A stretch of DNA of 64,000 nucleotides from the NCBI RefSeq assembly GCF_021789315.1, contig NZ_CP084561.1, positions 1,984,001-2,048,000 on the forward strand, given 5' to 3'. A model generated the notes under the pieces. The model searched no databases. It had not been told where the DNA came from and saw nothing but the letters and a program-made list of their open reading frames with translations. This stretch comes from Arthrobacter sp. FW305-BF8. Its GTDB lineage: Bacteria; Actinomycetota; Actinomycetes; Actinomycetales; Micrococcaceae. The position numbers were made by a program, and so were the translations under genes. Below are positions 33,256 through 41,830 of this stretch, piece by piece (position 1 is the first letter of the stretch; every line of letters starts with the position of its first letter).

Positions 33256-33485
33256 GTCCGGGACCCGCCGTGCTAGCCACCGGCGGGCAGCGGACCACCG
33301 GTGATTCGCGTCATAACGGGTTGACCGCGCGGTGCTGCCCGGTCTCCGGTTGAGTGTTAACGCTGTGTTACGCGCTGCAGCCCCGCCAGCATCACGCCTA
33401 AATGCTTAGTAAAGTGATTCGTGAGCTGCCGCTGCTCCGTCGTGGACGGACCGGGGCATGAACGTAGACCGGAGAAGAGGCCTTC

Positions 33486-34826
33486 ATGGACCGCCAGCAA
33501 GAGTTTGTCCTGCGCACGATCGAAGAGCGCGACGTACGCTTCGTGCGCCTGTGGTTCACCGACGTCGTGGGCTCGCTCAAGTCGGTGGCCCTGGCTCCTG
33601 CCGAGGTCGAAGGCGCGTTCGACGAGGGCCTGGGCTTCGACGGCTCGGCCATCGAGGGCCTCGCGCGCGTCTTCGAATCGGACATGCTGGCCCAGCCCGA
33701 CCCGTCCACCTTCCAGATCCTTCCGTGGCGCGGTGAGACCGAGCAGACGTCCCGCATGTTCTGCGACATCCTTACTCCCGACGGCGAGCCCTCGGCTGCG
33801 GATCCGCGCAACGTCCTCAAGCGCACCCTGGCCAAGGCAGCCGACATGGGGTTCACGTGCTACACGCACCCCGAGATCGAGTTCTACCTGCTCAAGTCGC
33901 AGGAACCGGGGCCCGACGGTTCACCCATTCCGGTGGACGAGGGCGGCTACTTTGACCACGTCCCCGGCGGCGTGGCCCAGGACTTCCGCCGCACCGCCGT
34001 GACCATGCTGGAATCTGTGGGCATCTCCGTGGAGTTCAGCCACCACGAGGCCGGCCCGGGCCAGAACGAAATCGACCTGCGCTACGCCGACGCCCTGCAG
34101 ACGGCGGACAACATCATGACCTTCCGGACCGTCATCAAAGAGGTCGCGCTGCAGCAGGGCACCTACGCCACCTTCATGCCCAAGCCCTTCACGGCCCACC
34201 CGGGTTCTGGTATGCACACGCACTTCTCGCTCTTCGAGGGTGACACCAACGCCTTCTTCGAGGCAGGTGCGGAGTTCCAGCTCTCCAAGACGGCGCGCCA
34301 GTTCATTGCCGGCATCCTCAAGCACGCCCCCGAACTCACCGCGGTCACCAACCAGTTCGTGAATTCCTACAAGCGCCTCTGGGGCGGGGGAGAGGCGCCC
34401 AGCTACCTGAGCTGGGGGCACAACAACCGCTCCGCCCTGGTCCGCGTCCCGCTGTACAAGCCGGGCAAGGGGCAGTCAGCCCGGATCGAATACCGCGGCA
34501 TCGACTCGGCCGCCAACCCCTACCTTGCCTACGCCGTGCTCCTGGGCGCGGGGCTGAAGGGCATCGAGGGAGGCTACGAACTGCCCGCCGCGGCCGAGGA
34601 CGACATCTGGTCGCTGAGCTCCGCCGAGCGCCGGGCGATGGGCCACGACCCCCTTCCCGCCAGCCTGCATGACGCCATCCGTGCCATGGAGGACTCGGAA
34701 CTGATGCCGCAGATCCTGGGCGAGCAGGTCTTCGAGCACTTCCTGCGCAACAAGCGGGCGGAGTGGCAGGACTACCGCCTGCAGGTGACCCCCTATGAGC
34801 TGCAGCGCAACCTCGCCATCCTCTAG
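33486..34826 (+). CDS. glnA2: Glutamine synthetase, type I (GlnA2-like)
   Basis: A 446-residue glutamine synthetase, ATP-dependent amidation of glutamate. It has the GS beta-grasp N-terminus (EERDVRFVRLWFTDVVGSLK), LGFDGSAIEG, the Mg-binding HPEIEFYLL, HHEAGPGQNEID, KPFTAHPGSGMHTHFS and the C-terminal IEYRGIDSAANPYLAYAVLL. It lacks the longer inserts of the 474-residue GlnA1 encoded at 39697 and fits the actinobacterial GlnA2 class. AGAAGAGG precedes the ATG. The gene for the GS adenylyltransferase glnE begins nine bases after its stop, an arrangement typical of actinobacteria. A TAAAGT (about 33409) may be its -10. Confidence 0.92.
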   Translation: MDRQQEFVLRTIEERDVRFVRLWFTDVVGSLKSVALAPAEVEGAFDEGLGFDGSAIEGLARVFESDMLAQPDPSTFQILPWRGETEQTSRMFCDILTPDGEPSAADPRNVLKRTLAKAADMGFTCYTHPEIEFYLLKSQEPGPDGSPIPVDEGGYFDHVPGGVAQDFRRTAVTMLESVGISVEFSHHEAGPGQNEIDLRYADALQTADNIMTFRTVIKEVALQQGTYATFMPKPFTAHPGSGMHTHFSLFEGDTNAFFEAGAEFQLSKTARQFIAGILKHAPELTAVTNQFVNSYKRLWGGGEAPSYLSWGHNNRSALVRVPLYKPGKGQSARIEYRGIDSAANPYLAYAVLLGAGLKGIEGGYELPAAAEDDIWSLSSAERRAMGHDPLPASLHDAIRAMEDSELMPQILGEQVFEHFLRNKRAEWQDYRLQVTPYELQRNLAIL

Positions 34827-34835
34827 GCGGCTGCG

Positions 34836-37800
34836 ATGAGCTTGGCCCGCCGGCTCATTACCGCCGGCTTCAGCGACCTCGAGAAGGGCGAACGGTTCCT
34901 TGCCGCCCCCGAGCTGGAGGGCATTGACCAGGACATCCTGTTTGCCGGCCTGCAGCTGGCGGCGAACCCGGACGCCGCGCTGCAGTCCCTGGTCCGGCTG
35001 ATCGAGAAGCACCCGGACCTGCGGAAGCTGGCAGCGGCGGACACGGAGGTGAGCGAACCGCTCTACCGGGTCCTGGGCGCCAGCGAGGCGCTTGGCGAAT
35101 TTCTTATCCGGCACCCGGAGCACCTCGATGCGTTCAGCGTGACCGCAAGCCCGGAACCGCTCCAGGCCGATCCGGCGGAGCTGCGTGCCCAGCTGCTCAG
35201 GTCGGTACGCGCCGACCCCACCGCGGCCCGGCCGGTGGCGGGCATCTCGGGCCCGGAGGCTTACGTGGCACTGCGCACCGCCTACCGCAGGGGCGTGGTG
35301 GACCTCGCCGTCAAGGACCTGTGCGCCGCAGACCCGCTGGACTTCATGCCCGCCGTCGGAGCCGAACTCGCGGATCTGGCAGGAGCGGCCATCGAGGCCG
35401 CCCTTGCGGTCTCCCGCGCCGAAGCAGCGGGAAAGTTCGACGCCGGGGAGGTCGCCGACGTCGCGCTGTCAGTAATCGGGATGGGCAAGTGCGGAGCCCG
35501 AGAACTGAACTACATCTCCGACGTCGATGTCATCTACGTGGTGGAGTCCGGCGGGCTGGACGACGCCCGGGCCAGCACCATCGGCACGGCGCTGGCGTCC
35601 GGCATCTCGCGTGCCATATCCTCCCCGGCCCGCGAACCCGGGCTGTGGGAAGTTGACGCCAACCTCCGCCCGGAAGGAAAGTCCGGGCCGCTGGTCCGGA
35701 CACTGGCTTCGCACCAGAGCTACTACGCCCGCTGGGCGGAGAGCTGGGAATTCCAGGCGCTCCTGAAGGCGCGGACCATCGCTGGCGACGCCGAGCTCGG
35801 CGCCCGCTACGAGGAGGCCGTATCGCCGCTCGTGTGGACCTCGGCGAACCGCGACGGATTCGTTGAATCCGTGCAGGCCATGCGCCGCCGGGTCACCGAA
35901 CACATCCCGCCAGCCGAGGAACAGCGGCAGATCAAGCTGGGCCGCGGCGGGCTGCGCGACGTCGAATTCACCGTCCAGCTCCTCCAGCTCGTCCACGGCA
36001 AGTCGGATGAGTCCCTCCGGCGCCGCGACACGACGTCGGCCATCGCCGCATTGTCGACCGGGGGCTACATCGGCCGGGCGGACGCAGCGGCCTTCGACCA
36101 CGCCTACCGGTACCTGCGCCTGCTCGAACACCGCATCCAGCTGTTCCAGCTGCGCCGCACGCACCTCATGCCGGTCAAGGAGGAGCCCCTCCGCACGCTG
36201 GCCAAGGCGGTGCTCGGGCCCTTCTCCACGGACCGGCCGCACCCTGACGCCCTGCTGGCAGCGTGGCAACGGACAAAACGCTCGGTCCGGGAACTCCACG
36301 ACCGGATCTTCTACCGTCCGCTCCTGAACACGGCTGCCAAGCTGAGCAGCGAGGAAGCGCGCCTGACGCCGGAGGCGGCACAGGGCAGGCTCGCGGCGCT
36401 CGGTTACCGGGACCCCCAGGGCGCACTCCGCCACATTGAGGCACTGACGGCCGGGGTCAGCCGGCGCGCGGCCCTGCAGCGGCAGCTGCTGCCCATCCTC
36501 CTGGGCTGGCTGGCAGAAGGCGTGGACCCTGACGCCGGGCTGCTTGCCTTCCGCAGGATCAGCGAGTCGCTCGGCACCACGCACTGGTACCTCGGTATGC
36601 TCCGCGATTCTGCCGCGGCGGCCGAGCGGCTGTGCCACATGCTGTCCAACTCCCGCCTCATCGCCGACCTCCTGGAAGTGTCGCCGGAATCGGTGTCCTG
36701 GCTGGGGACGGACAAGGAACTGGCGCCACTCAGCTTTGAGGCGCAGTGGCAGGAAATCACCTCCAAAATGTCCCGGCACTCGGACCCGGAAAGCGCCATG
36801 CGCCTCATCCGGCTCATCCGCCGGCGTGAAATCCTGCGGATCGCTATCGCGGACAGCGCCGGCCTGCTCGGCCAGGACCAGGTGGGGGAGGCGCTGGCAG
36901 AGACGGACCGGGCCGCCATCCTCGGTGCCCTGCGGGTCGCGGAAAACATTGTCTCCGCCACTGGTCCGCTGAAGACAGCTGTGCTGGTGGTGGCCATGGG
37001 CCGGCAGGGCGGGCTGGAAATCGGCTACGGGTCCGACGCCGACGTCCTGTACGTCCACCGGGCGCTGCCCGGAGCCTCGGACGATGAAGCACAGCAGCAG
37101 GCCGCGAAGATCGTGGGCCATCTTTCCAGCCTTCTGACGCAGCCGCTCAAACCGGCGATCATGGCCGAGCGGGTCCTCGCCGTCGACGCCGATCTTCGTC
37201 CCGAGGGCAAGAACGGGGCCATGGTGCGGTCCCTGGAGTCCTACGGCGAGTACTACCGCCGCTGGTCGCTCATCTGGGAGGCGCAGGCACTGCTCCGTGC
37301 CCGGCCGATCGCCGGTGACGACGGGCTCGCGGCGGACTTCGTGAAGCTGATTGATCCCCTCCGCTACCCGGCCGCGGTCTCCGACGCGGACGTCCGGGAG
37401 ATACGCCGCATCAAAGCGCGGGTGGAATCCGAACGGTTGCCCCGCGGCGCTGACCCTGCCAGGCACCTCAAGCTGGGACGCGGCGGGCTGAGCGACGTGG
37501 AATGGCTTGTCCAGCTGCTGCAGCTCCGGCACGCCGGAAGCCACCCCGAACTGCGCACCACGTCCACCCTGAAGGCCCTGCAGGCGGCGGCCTCGCTGGG
37601 GCTGCTGGACAAGGAAGACGCCGGCCTGCTGGCCGACGCCTGGCAGCTCGCCAGCCGGATCCGTTCCGCGAACGTGATCTGGACGGGCCGCGCGTCGGAT
37701 CTGCTGCCCTCCTCCCGGCGCGACCTGGAGGCCGTGGCCAGATGGTGCGGCTACGAGGAAGGGATGGCCACAGCGTTCGAGGAGGACTACCTGCGGGTGA

Positions 37801-37847
37801 GCAGACGGGCCCGTGCGGTGTTTGAGAAAGTCTTCTACGGCCACTGA
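34836..37847 (+). CDS. glnE: Glutamine synthetase adenylyltransferase/deadenylyltransferase
   Basis: A 1003-residue bifunctional enzyme that switches glutamine synthetase off by adding AMP to a tyrosine, and on by phosphorolytic removal. Two nucleotidyltransferase domains are visible: GMGKCGARELNYISDVDVIY near residues 216-235 (adenylyl-removing half) and AMGRQGGLEIGYGSDADVLY near 720-739 (adenylylating half), each followed by an RxxGKxG-like DANLRPEGKSGPL or DADLRPEGKNGAM motif. In the operon glnA2-glnE it is nine bases downstream of glnA2. Its known target class, GlnA1, is encoded nearby on the other strand with its tyrosine intact. Confidence 0.95.
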   Translation: MSLARRLITAGFSDLEKGERFLAAPELEGIDQDILFAGLQLAANPDAALQSLVRLIEKHPDLRKLAAADTEVSEPLYRVLGASEALGEFLIRHPEHLDAFSVTASPEPLQADPAELRAQLLRSVRADPTAARPVAGISGPEAYVALRTAYRRGVVDLAVKDLCAADPLDFMPAVGAELADLAGAAIEAALAVSRAEAAGKFDAGEVADVALSVIGMGKCGARELNYISDVDVIYVVESGGLDDARASTIGTALASGISRAISSPAREPGLWEVDANLRPEGKSGPLVRTLASHQSYYARWAESWEFQALLKARTIAGDAELGARYEEAVSPLVWTSANRDGFVESVQAMRRRVTEHIPPAEEQRQIKLGRGGLRDVEFTVQLLQLVHGKSDESLRRRDTTSAIAALSTGGYIGRADAAAFDHAYRYLRLLEHRIQLFQLRRTHLMPVKEEPLRTLAKAVLGPFSTDRPHPDALLAAWQRTKRSVRELHDRIFYRPLLNTAAKLSSEEARLTPEAAQGRLAALGYRDPQGALRHIEALTAGVSRRAALQRQLLPILLGWLAEGVDPDAGLLAFRRISESLGTTHWYLGMLRDSAAAAERLCHMLSNSRLIADLLEVSPESVSWLGTDKELAPLSFEAQWQEITSKMSRHSDPESAMRLIRLIRRREILRIAIADSAGLLGQDQVGEALAETDRAAILGALRVAENIVSATGPLKTAVLVVAMGRQGGLEIGYGSDADVLYVHRALPGASDDEAQQQAAKIVGHLSSLLTQPLKPAIMAERVLAVDADLRPEGKNGAMVRSLESYGEYYRRWSLIWEAQALLRARPIAGDDGLAADFVKLIDPLRYPAAVSDADVREIRRIKARVESERLPRGADPARHLKLGRGGLSDVEWLVQLLQLRHAGSHPELRTTSTLKALQAAASLGLLDKEDAGLLADAWQLASRIRSANVIWTGRASDLLPSSRRDLEAVARWCGYEEGMATAFEEDYLRVSRRARAVFEKVFYGH

Positions 37848-37855
37848 ACCGGTGC

Positions 37856-37861
37856 TAGGTT
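37856..37861 (+). promoter_or_regulatory. -10 element of a leaderless mRNA (VOC gene)
   Basis: TAGGTT lies seven bases before the ATG at 37869, just after the glnE stop. No Shine-Dalgarno sequence is present, suggesting an independent promoter downstream of the glnA2-glnE operon. Confidence 0.45.
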
Positions 37862-37868
37862 TGGGCGC

Positions 37869-38294
37869 ATGGCTACCCAAATCTTCATGAACCTGCCTGT
37901 CCGGGACCTCGAGCGGTCCGTGCAGTTCTTCACTGCGCTGGGTTTCAAGTTCAACCAGGACTACACGGATGAGAACGCCACCTGCATGGTGATCAACGAC
38001 GACGCCTTCGTCATGCTCCTCGTGGAGAAGTTCTTCAAGACGTTCACCGCCAAAGAGATCGTGGACGCAACCTCGGCCACCGAGGCCATCATGGCCTTCT
38101 CGGTGGATAGCCGGGAAGAAGTGGACCAGATGGTGGGCAAGGCCCTGGCCGCCGGCGGATCCGAGTCCCAGCCGGTGCAGGATTACGGCTTCATGTACAG
38201 TCACAGCTTCCAGGATCCGGACGGGCACCTGTGGGAGGCCATCTGGATGGATCCGGCGGGTCCGCCCGCCGACGGGGCGGCACCTGCTTCCTGA
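37869..38294 (+). CDS. VOC-superfamily (glyoxalase-like) protein
   Basis: A 141-residue protein with two beta-alpha-beta-beta-beta modules: IFMNLPVRDLERSVQFFTALGF at the start (quoted as MNLPVRDLERSVQFFTALGF) and YGFMYSHSFQDPDGHLWEA near the end. It belongs to the lactoylglutathione lyase/bleomycin-resistance-like VOC family. The N-terminal metal histidine of glyoxalase I is an asparagine here (MNLPV) while the C-terminal DPDGHLWE is conserved, so activity cannot be predicted. It is followed six bases later by a GNAT gene, probably co-transcribed. Confidence 0.88.
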   Translation: MATQIFMNLPVRDLERSVQFFTALGFKFNQDYTDENATCMVINDDAFVMLLVEKFFKTFTAKEIVDATSATEAIMAFSVDSREEVDQMVGKALAAGGSESQPVQDYGFMYSHSFQDPDGHLWEAIWMDPAGPPADGAAPAS

Positions 38295-38300
38295 CGGACC

Positions 38301-38816
38301 ATGAGGCCGGACGTATGGCTCATTCCGTTGCGGGATCTGGATGCCGATGCCCGGGCCATCCAACTGGGTGCGGTGGCGGAACTGGAACTCGCCCCGGGCC
38401 AGCAGGAGTTTGTCGGCGACCCCCTGCGCATGATGTTGGCCGGGCTCGAGGACGGGTCCCGCAGGCCCTATGTCATCGAAGCTGGCGGCCGGGCTGCCGG
38501 GGTGCTGACGCTGCAGTCGGGGGCGGCCGGGCTGGCGGGCTGGCCCGACGACGACTCCGCCTGGCTGCTTCGAGGGTTCCTGATCGACAGGCGGCGGCAG
38601 GGCCAGGGCCTGGGCCAGGCGGCAGCCGCAGCGGCTGTGGCGACCGCCGCCAAACTTACGGCCAGGCTGGGAGGCGGCCAGGCCGGCGTCGTGCTTTCAG
38701 TCAACGAACACAACCCAGCCGGGCAGGGAGCTTACCTGAAGGCGGGTTTTGCGGACAAAGGCGTCTATCTGGGCCGCGAGGCCGCCCCGCAGCGGACCAT
38801 GTACGCAGCCTTCTGA
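38301..38816 (+). CDS. GNAT-family N-acetyltransferase
   Basis: A 171-residue protein with the acetyl-CoA-binding signature LLRGFLIDRRRQGQGLGQAA (about residues 89-108, motif A with RRQGQGLG) and the later VNEHNPAGQGAYLKAGF motif B typical of GCN5-related acetyltransferases. Substrate unknown. It starts six bases after the VOC gene, suggesting a two-gene unit, a pairing often seen with self-protection or small-molecule detoxification (inference). Confidence 0.88.
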   Translation: MRPDVWLIPLRDLDADARAIQLGAVAELELAPGQQEFVGDPLRMMLAGLEDGSRRPYVIEAGGRAAGVLTLQSGAAGLAGWPDDDSAWLLRGFLIDRRRQGQGLGQAAAAAAVATAAKLTARLGGGQAGVVLSVNEHNPAGQGAYLKAGFADKGVYLGREAAPQRTMYAAF

Positions 38817-38919
38817 GCGCTGGTCCCGCACCGAAACACCGCCGGACCGTTGCGCCGGCACGGGTGCGTGCCTACGCTGTGTCTTGGCAGTGCACTTCAA
38901 ACCTTGTTGGGGGGAAGGC

Positions 38920-39570
38920 TTGAAAGGGTCTTCGTCTCGGAGGCACTCGCCGGAACAGGCTGGCTCCCGGTCTCAGCACGTCGGGGGCCAGCTTCCGGCG
39001 CCCCGGCAGCGGCAGGATCTGGCACGGCAGGACGCCGACCATGCCCGGGCGCGAGCCAAGGGCGGCCGTGCCAGGAGGCTCAGGAGGGCCGAGCTGCTGC
39101 TCATCGGGGCGGGGGTGGCCGCGACGCTCGTTGCGGCGGCGTACCAGTATGCCGGGATCAGGAGCACTTTGGAAAGCAGCACGGCGTCCTCCCTCTATGC
39201 CCAGCAGCAGGAGATCGACAGGATCTTCGTGGACAATGTTGACCTGCAGCCGTACTTCTGGCGCCGTCAGGAACTGCCGGACGCCGCAGCGGTCGCGGAT
39301 CCCGCGGCGAAGCGGGCGGCACAGCAGCTGGCGGGCCGGGCCGAAGCGACGGCCCACCGGATCCTGGACCACTTCGCTCACCTGAAGTACCAGATGGGAA
39401 CGCAGGCCTTCACCTCCGAACGGGCGGACTGGGAAGCGTACATCCGGCGGAGCTTCGCGGACTCCCTCATTCTGTGCCGCGCGCTGCGGGATGACCGGGA
39501 AGCCTTCGGGGGCACGGGTGCAGACTCGTTGTGGGGACGGTACGCGGAGGAACCCTGCGCCGGTACCTGA
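38920..39570 (+). CDS. Unrecognised single-pass membrane protein
   Basis: A ~216-residue protein of unknown function. A TTG at 38920 right after GGGGGGAAGG is the likely start; the open frame continues upstream through the GNAT gene as a shadow. Residues ~1-60 are Arg/Gln/Ala-rich, a transmembrane helix lies at about 62-83 (LLLIGAGVAATLVAAAYQYA), and the extracytoplasmic or cytoplasmic C-terminal region is helical with STASSLYAQQQEIDRIFVDN and LQPYFWRRQELPDA. That segment recalls proteins that place a 'eidrifven..LqpYF' motif after one helix, but I cannot name the family. A terminator-like hairpin follows. Confidence 0.65.
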   Translation: MKGSSSRRHSPEQAGSRSQHVGGQLPAPRQRQDLARQDADHARARAKGGRARRLRRAELLLIGAGVAATLVAAAYQYAGIRSTLESSTASSLYAQQQEIDRIFVDNVDLQPYFWRRQELPDAAAVADPAAKRAAQQLAGRAEATAHRILDHFAHLKYQMGTQAFTSERADWEAYIRRSFADSLILCRALRDDREAFGGTGADSLWGRYAEEPCAGT

Positions 39571-39615
39571 CCGGGAACGGTGCGTGACCGGAAACGGGTA
39601 CGTGGCCGGAAACGG

Positions 39616-39656
39616 CCAAGGGCGGCCACCGGTCAGTAACCGGTGGCCGCCCTTGG
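39616..39656. terminator. Bidirectional hairpin between the membrane-protein gene and glnA1
   Basis: CCAAGGGCGGCCACCGGT (39616-39633) pairs perfectly over 18 bases with ACCGGTGGCCGCCCTTGG (39639-39656), loop CAGTA, between convergent genes. Confidence 0.75.
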
Positions 39657-39696
39657 CGGTGTCAGGGGGTGTCGCCCTGGGGTCAAACTCGTCAGA

Positions 39697-41121
39697 CTAG
39701 ACGCCGTAGTAGAGCTCGAACTCGTAGGGGTTCGGGCGCAGGGACAGCGGGCGGATCTCGTTCTCGTACTTGTACTCGATCCAGGTGTCGATCAGGTCCT
39801 GGGTGAACACGCCGCCGGCCTGCAGGAACTCGTTGTCCTCGGCCAGTGCCTGCAGAGCTTCCTCCAGGGTGCCCGGAGCCTTGGGGATGTCCTTGGCTTC
39901 CTCGGCGGGGAGCTCGTAGAGGTCCTTGTCGATCGGAGCCGGGGGCTCGATGCGGTTGCGGATGCCGTCGATGCCGGCCATCAGCTGGGCAGCGAAGGCC
40001 AGGTACGGGTTGGAGGAGGGGTCCGGGGCGCGGAACTCGATGCGCTTGGCCTTCGGGTTGGAGCCCGTGATCGGGATACGGATACCGGCGGAGCGGTTGC
40101 CCTGCGAGTAGACCATGTTGACCGGGGCTTCGAAGCCCTTGACCAGGCGGCGGTAGGAGTTGACCGTCGGGTTGGTGAACGCGAGGACGGCGTCGGCGTG
40201 CTTCAGCAGGCCGCCGATGTACCAGCGTGCGGTGTCGGACAGGCCGGCGTAGCCCTTCTCGTCGTAGAACAGGGGATCGCCATTGCTCCACAGCGACTGG
40301 TGGCAGTGCATGCCCGAGCCGTTGTCACCGAAGACCGGCTTCGGCATGAAGGTGACGGACTTGCCCCAGGCGTCGGCGGTGTTCTTGATGACGTACTTGA
40401 ACTTCTGCAGATCATCAGCCGCGTGGGTCAGCGTGGTGAACTTGTAGTTGATCTCGGCCTGGCCGGCGGAGCCAACTTCGTGGTGGCTGCGCTCGACCTC
40501 GAGGCCGGCTTCGTCCAGGGCAACACACATGGCGTCGCGCAGGTCGGCCTGCTTGTCGGTCGGGGAAACCGGGAAGTAACCGCCCTTGATGGGGGTCTTG
40601 TAGCCCAGGTTGCCGCCTTCTTCCTCGCGGCCGGTGTTCCAGTGTGCTTCTTCGGAGTCGATCTTGTAGAAGCTGCCCTCGGGGGAGGACTGGTACTGGA
40701 CGTTGTCGAACACGAAGAACTCGGCTTCGGGAGCGAAGAACGCGGTGTCGGCGATGCCGGTGGAGGCGAGGTAGGCTTCAGCCTTCTCTGCCACCCCGCG
40801 CGGGTCGCGGTGGTAGGGGTCGCCCGTGCGGGGGTTCACGATGGAGAAGTTCAGCGCAAGGGTCTTCTCCATGCGGAACGTGTCCAGGAACGCGGTGGTG
40901 ACGTCCGGGATGAGCTGCATGTCAGACTCGGCGATGCCCTGGAAGCCGCGGATGGAGGAACCATCGAAGAGCTGGCCGTTGACGAAGAAGTCGGCGTCCA
41001 CGCTCTTGGCGGGCACGTTGAAGTGCTGCTGAACGCCCGGGAGGTCGGTGAAGCGGATATCGATAAACCGAATGTCTTCATCTTTGATGAACTTGAGGAC
41101 TTCGTCCGCAGTCTTGAACAT
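39697..41121 (-). CDS. glnA: Glutamine synthetase, type I beta (GlnA1)
   Basis: A 474-residue glutamine synthetase, the main ammonium-assimilating enzyme, a dodecamer. Motifs are LFDGSSIRGFQGIAESDM, FFAPEAEFFVFD, HHEVGSAGQAEI, KPVFGDNGSGMHCHQSLW, and RIEFRAPDPSSNPYLAFAAQ. The adenylylation loop is intact: Tyr402 in KDLYELPAEEAKDIP, the target of GlnE encoded upstream. AAGGAG lies seven bases before the ATG. It is divergent from the RDD gene; the 271-base intergenic region includes an inverted repeat (41279-41296). Long form length (474 versus 446 in GlnA2) fits the GSI-beta class. Confidence 0.96.
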   Translation of the reverse strand: MFKTADEVLKFIKDEDIRFIDIRFTDLPGVQQHFNVPAKSVDADFFVNGQLFDGSSIRGFQGIAESDMQLIPDVTTAFLDTFRMEKTLALNFSIVNPRTGDPYHRDPRGVAEKAEAYLASTGIADTAFFAPEAEFFVFDNVQYQSSPEGSFYKIDSEEAHWNTGREEEGGNLGYKTPIKGGYFPVSPTDKQADLRDAMCVALDEAGLEVERSHHEVGSAGQAEINYKFTTLTHAADDLQKFKYVIKNTADAWGKSVTFMPKPVFGDNGSGMHCHQSLWSNGDPLFYDEKGYAGLSDTARWYIGGLLKHADAVLAFTNPTVNSYRRLVKGFEAPVNMVYSQGNRSAGIRIPITGSNPKAKRIEFRAPDPSSNPYLAFAAQLMAGIDGIRNRIEPPAPIDKDLYELPAEEAKDIPKAPGTLEEALQALAEDNEFLQAGGVFTQDLIDTWIEYKYENEIRPLSLRPNPYEFELYYGV

Positions 41122-41278
41122 CTATGCTCCTTACGCATATGTAATAACTGGCTATAGAGCCAAGTGGTCCAGCGCAATCCAATGGGCGGAAACACAAAAG
41201 TGCCCCGCTCCAGGTTCGCTAGCAACTGGTACCACCCTAGGGATTCGGGATTTCCCGTCCGTGTCCGCTTTGTTTCCG

Positions 41279-41296
41279 GCAGGTTACAGAACCTGC
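41279..41296. promoter_or_regulatory. Inverted repeat in the glnA1 / RDD divergent region
   Basis: GCAGGTT (41279-41285) and AACCTGC (41290-41296) form a perfect 7-base inverted repeat with loop ACAG, about 160 bases upstream of glnA1. It could be an operator; it does not match the GlnR half-site pattern I know, and no regulator is assigned. Confidence 0.35.
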
Positions 41297-41380
41297 TGAT
41301 ATGTAAACGCTATACCGTGTCCACACTGTGGTCCACGCCTATCCAGAGTGTGAACGTCCGAGGGGCTGCCCGCGGCTCGG

Positions 41381-41386
41381 TAAACT
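41381..41386 (+). promoter_or_regulatory. -10 element of a leaderless RDD-protein mRNA
   Basis: TAAACT lies six bases before the GTG at 41393; there is no ribosome-binding site. Confidence 0.55.
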
Positions 41387-41392
41387 TGGACG

Positions 41393-41830
41393 GTGGTAGA
41401 TCGCAAAGACATCGGTTCGTGGCTCAGCGGGCCGGACACTTCCGGCATTTCCAAGTACCCGGGAGAACGCCTGGGCTTCCCCGAGACGGGCCCCGGATCC
41501 ATGGCCCGCGCCGGCAGGCGCATCCTGGCGATCACCATCGACTGGACCATCGCGCTGCTGATCAGCAACGTGTTCCTCGCCGGCAATTCCATGGCCACGC
41601 TTGCCGTCTTTGCCGCTGAGCAGATCCTGCTGATCGGGACCCTGGGCTACAGCATCGGGCACCGGGCGATGGGCATCCAGGTGGTGAAGCCGGACGGCTC
41701 AGCGGCCGGCCCGCTGGCCGCGCTGGTCCGCACCGTCCTGCTCTGCCTGGTGATCCCGGCGGTCATCTTCGATCCCGACCAGCGCGGACTCCATGACAAG
41801 GCCCTGAACACCGTCCTCGTCCGCAGGTAG
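41393..41830 (+). CDS. RDD family membrane protein
   Basis: A 145-residue protein with the RDD pattern: GSMARAGRRILAITIDWTIA (Arg and Asp on the first helix), two hydrophobic segments more (about 62-84 and 103-125), and a final RGLHDKALNTVLVRR characteristic of the family. RDD proteins are small integral membrane proteins, some proposed as Na+/H+ antiporters; the function here is unknown. Its last 132 bases overlap the 3' end of the DUF3817 gene on the other strand. Confidence 0.87.
   Translation: MVDRKDIGSWLSGPDTSGISKYPGERLGFPETGPGSMARAGRRILAITIDWTIALLISNVFLAGNSMATLAVFAAEQILLIGTLGYSIGHRAMGIQVVKPDGSAAGPLAALVRTVLLCLVIPAVIFDPDQRGLHDKALNTVLVRR

Noticed and set aside
34494..34620. Adenylylation site in GlnA2
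   Set aside because: A tyrosine occurs in GGYELP at the matching place, but the flanking NLYDLP/DLYELP context of modified enzymes is incomplete, so the site is not called.
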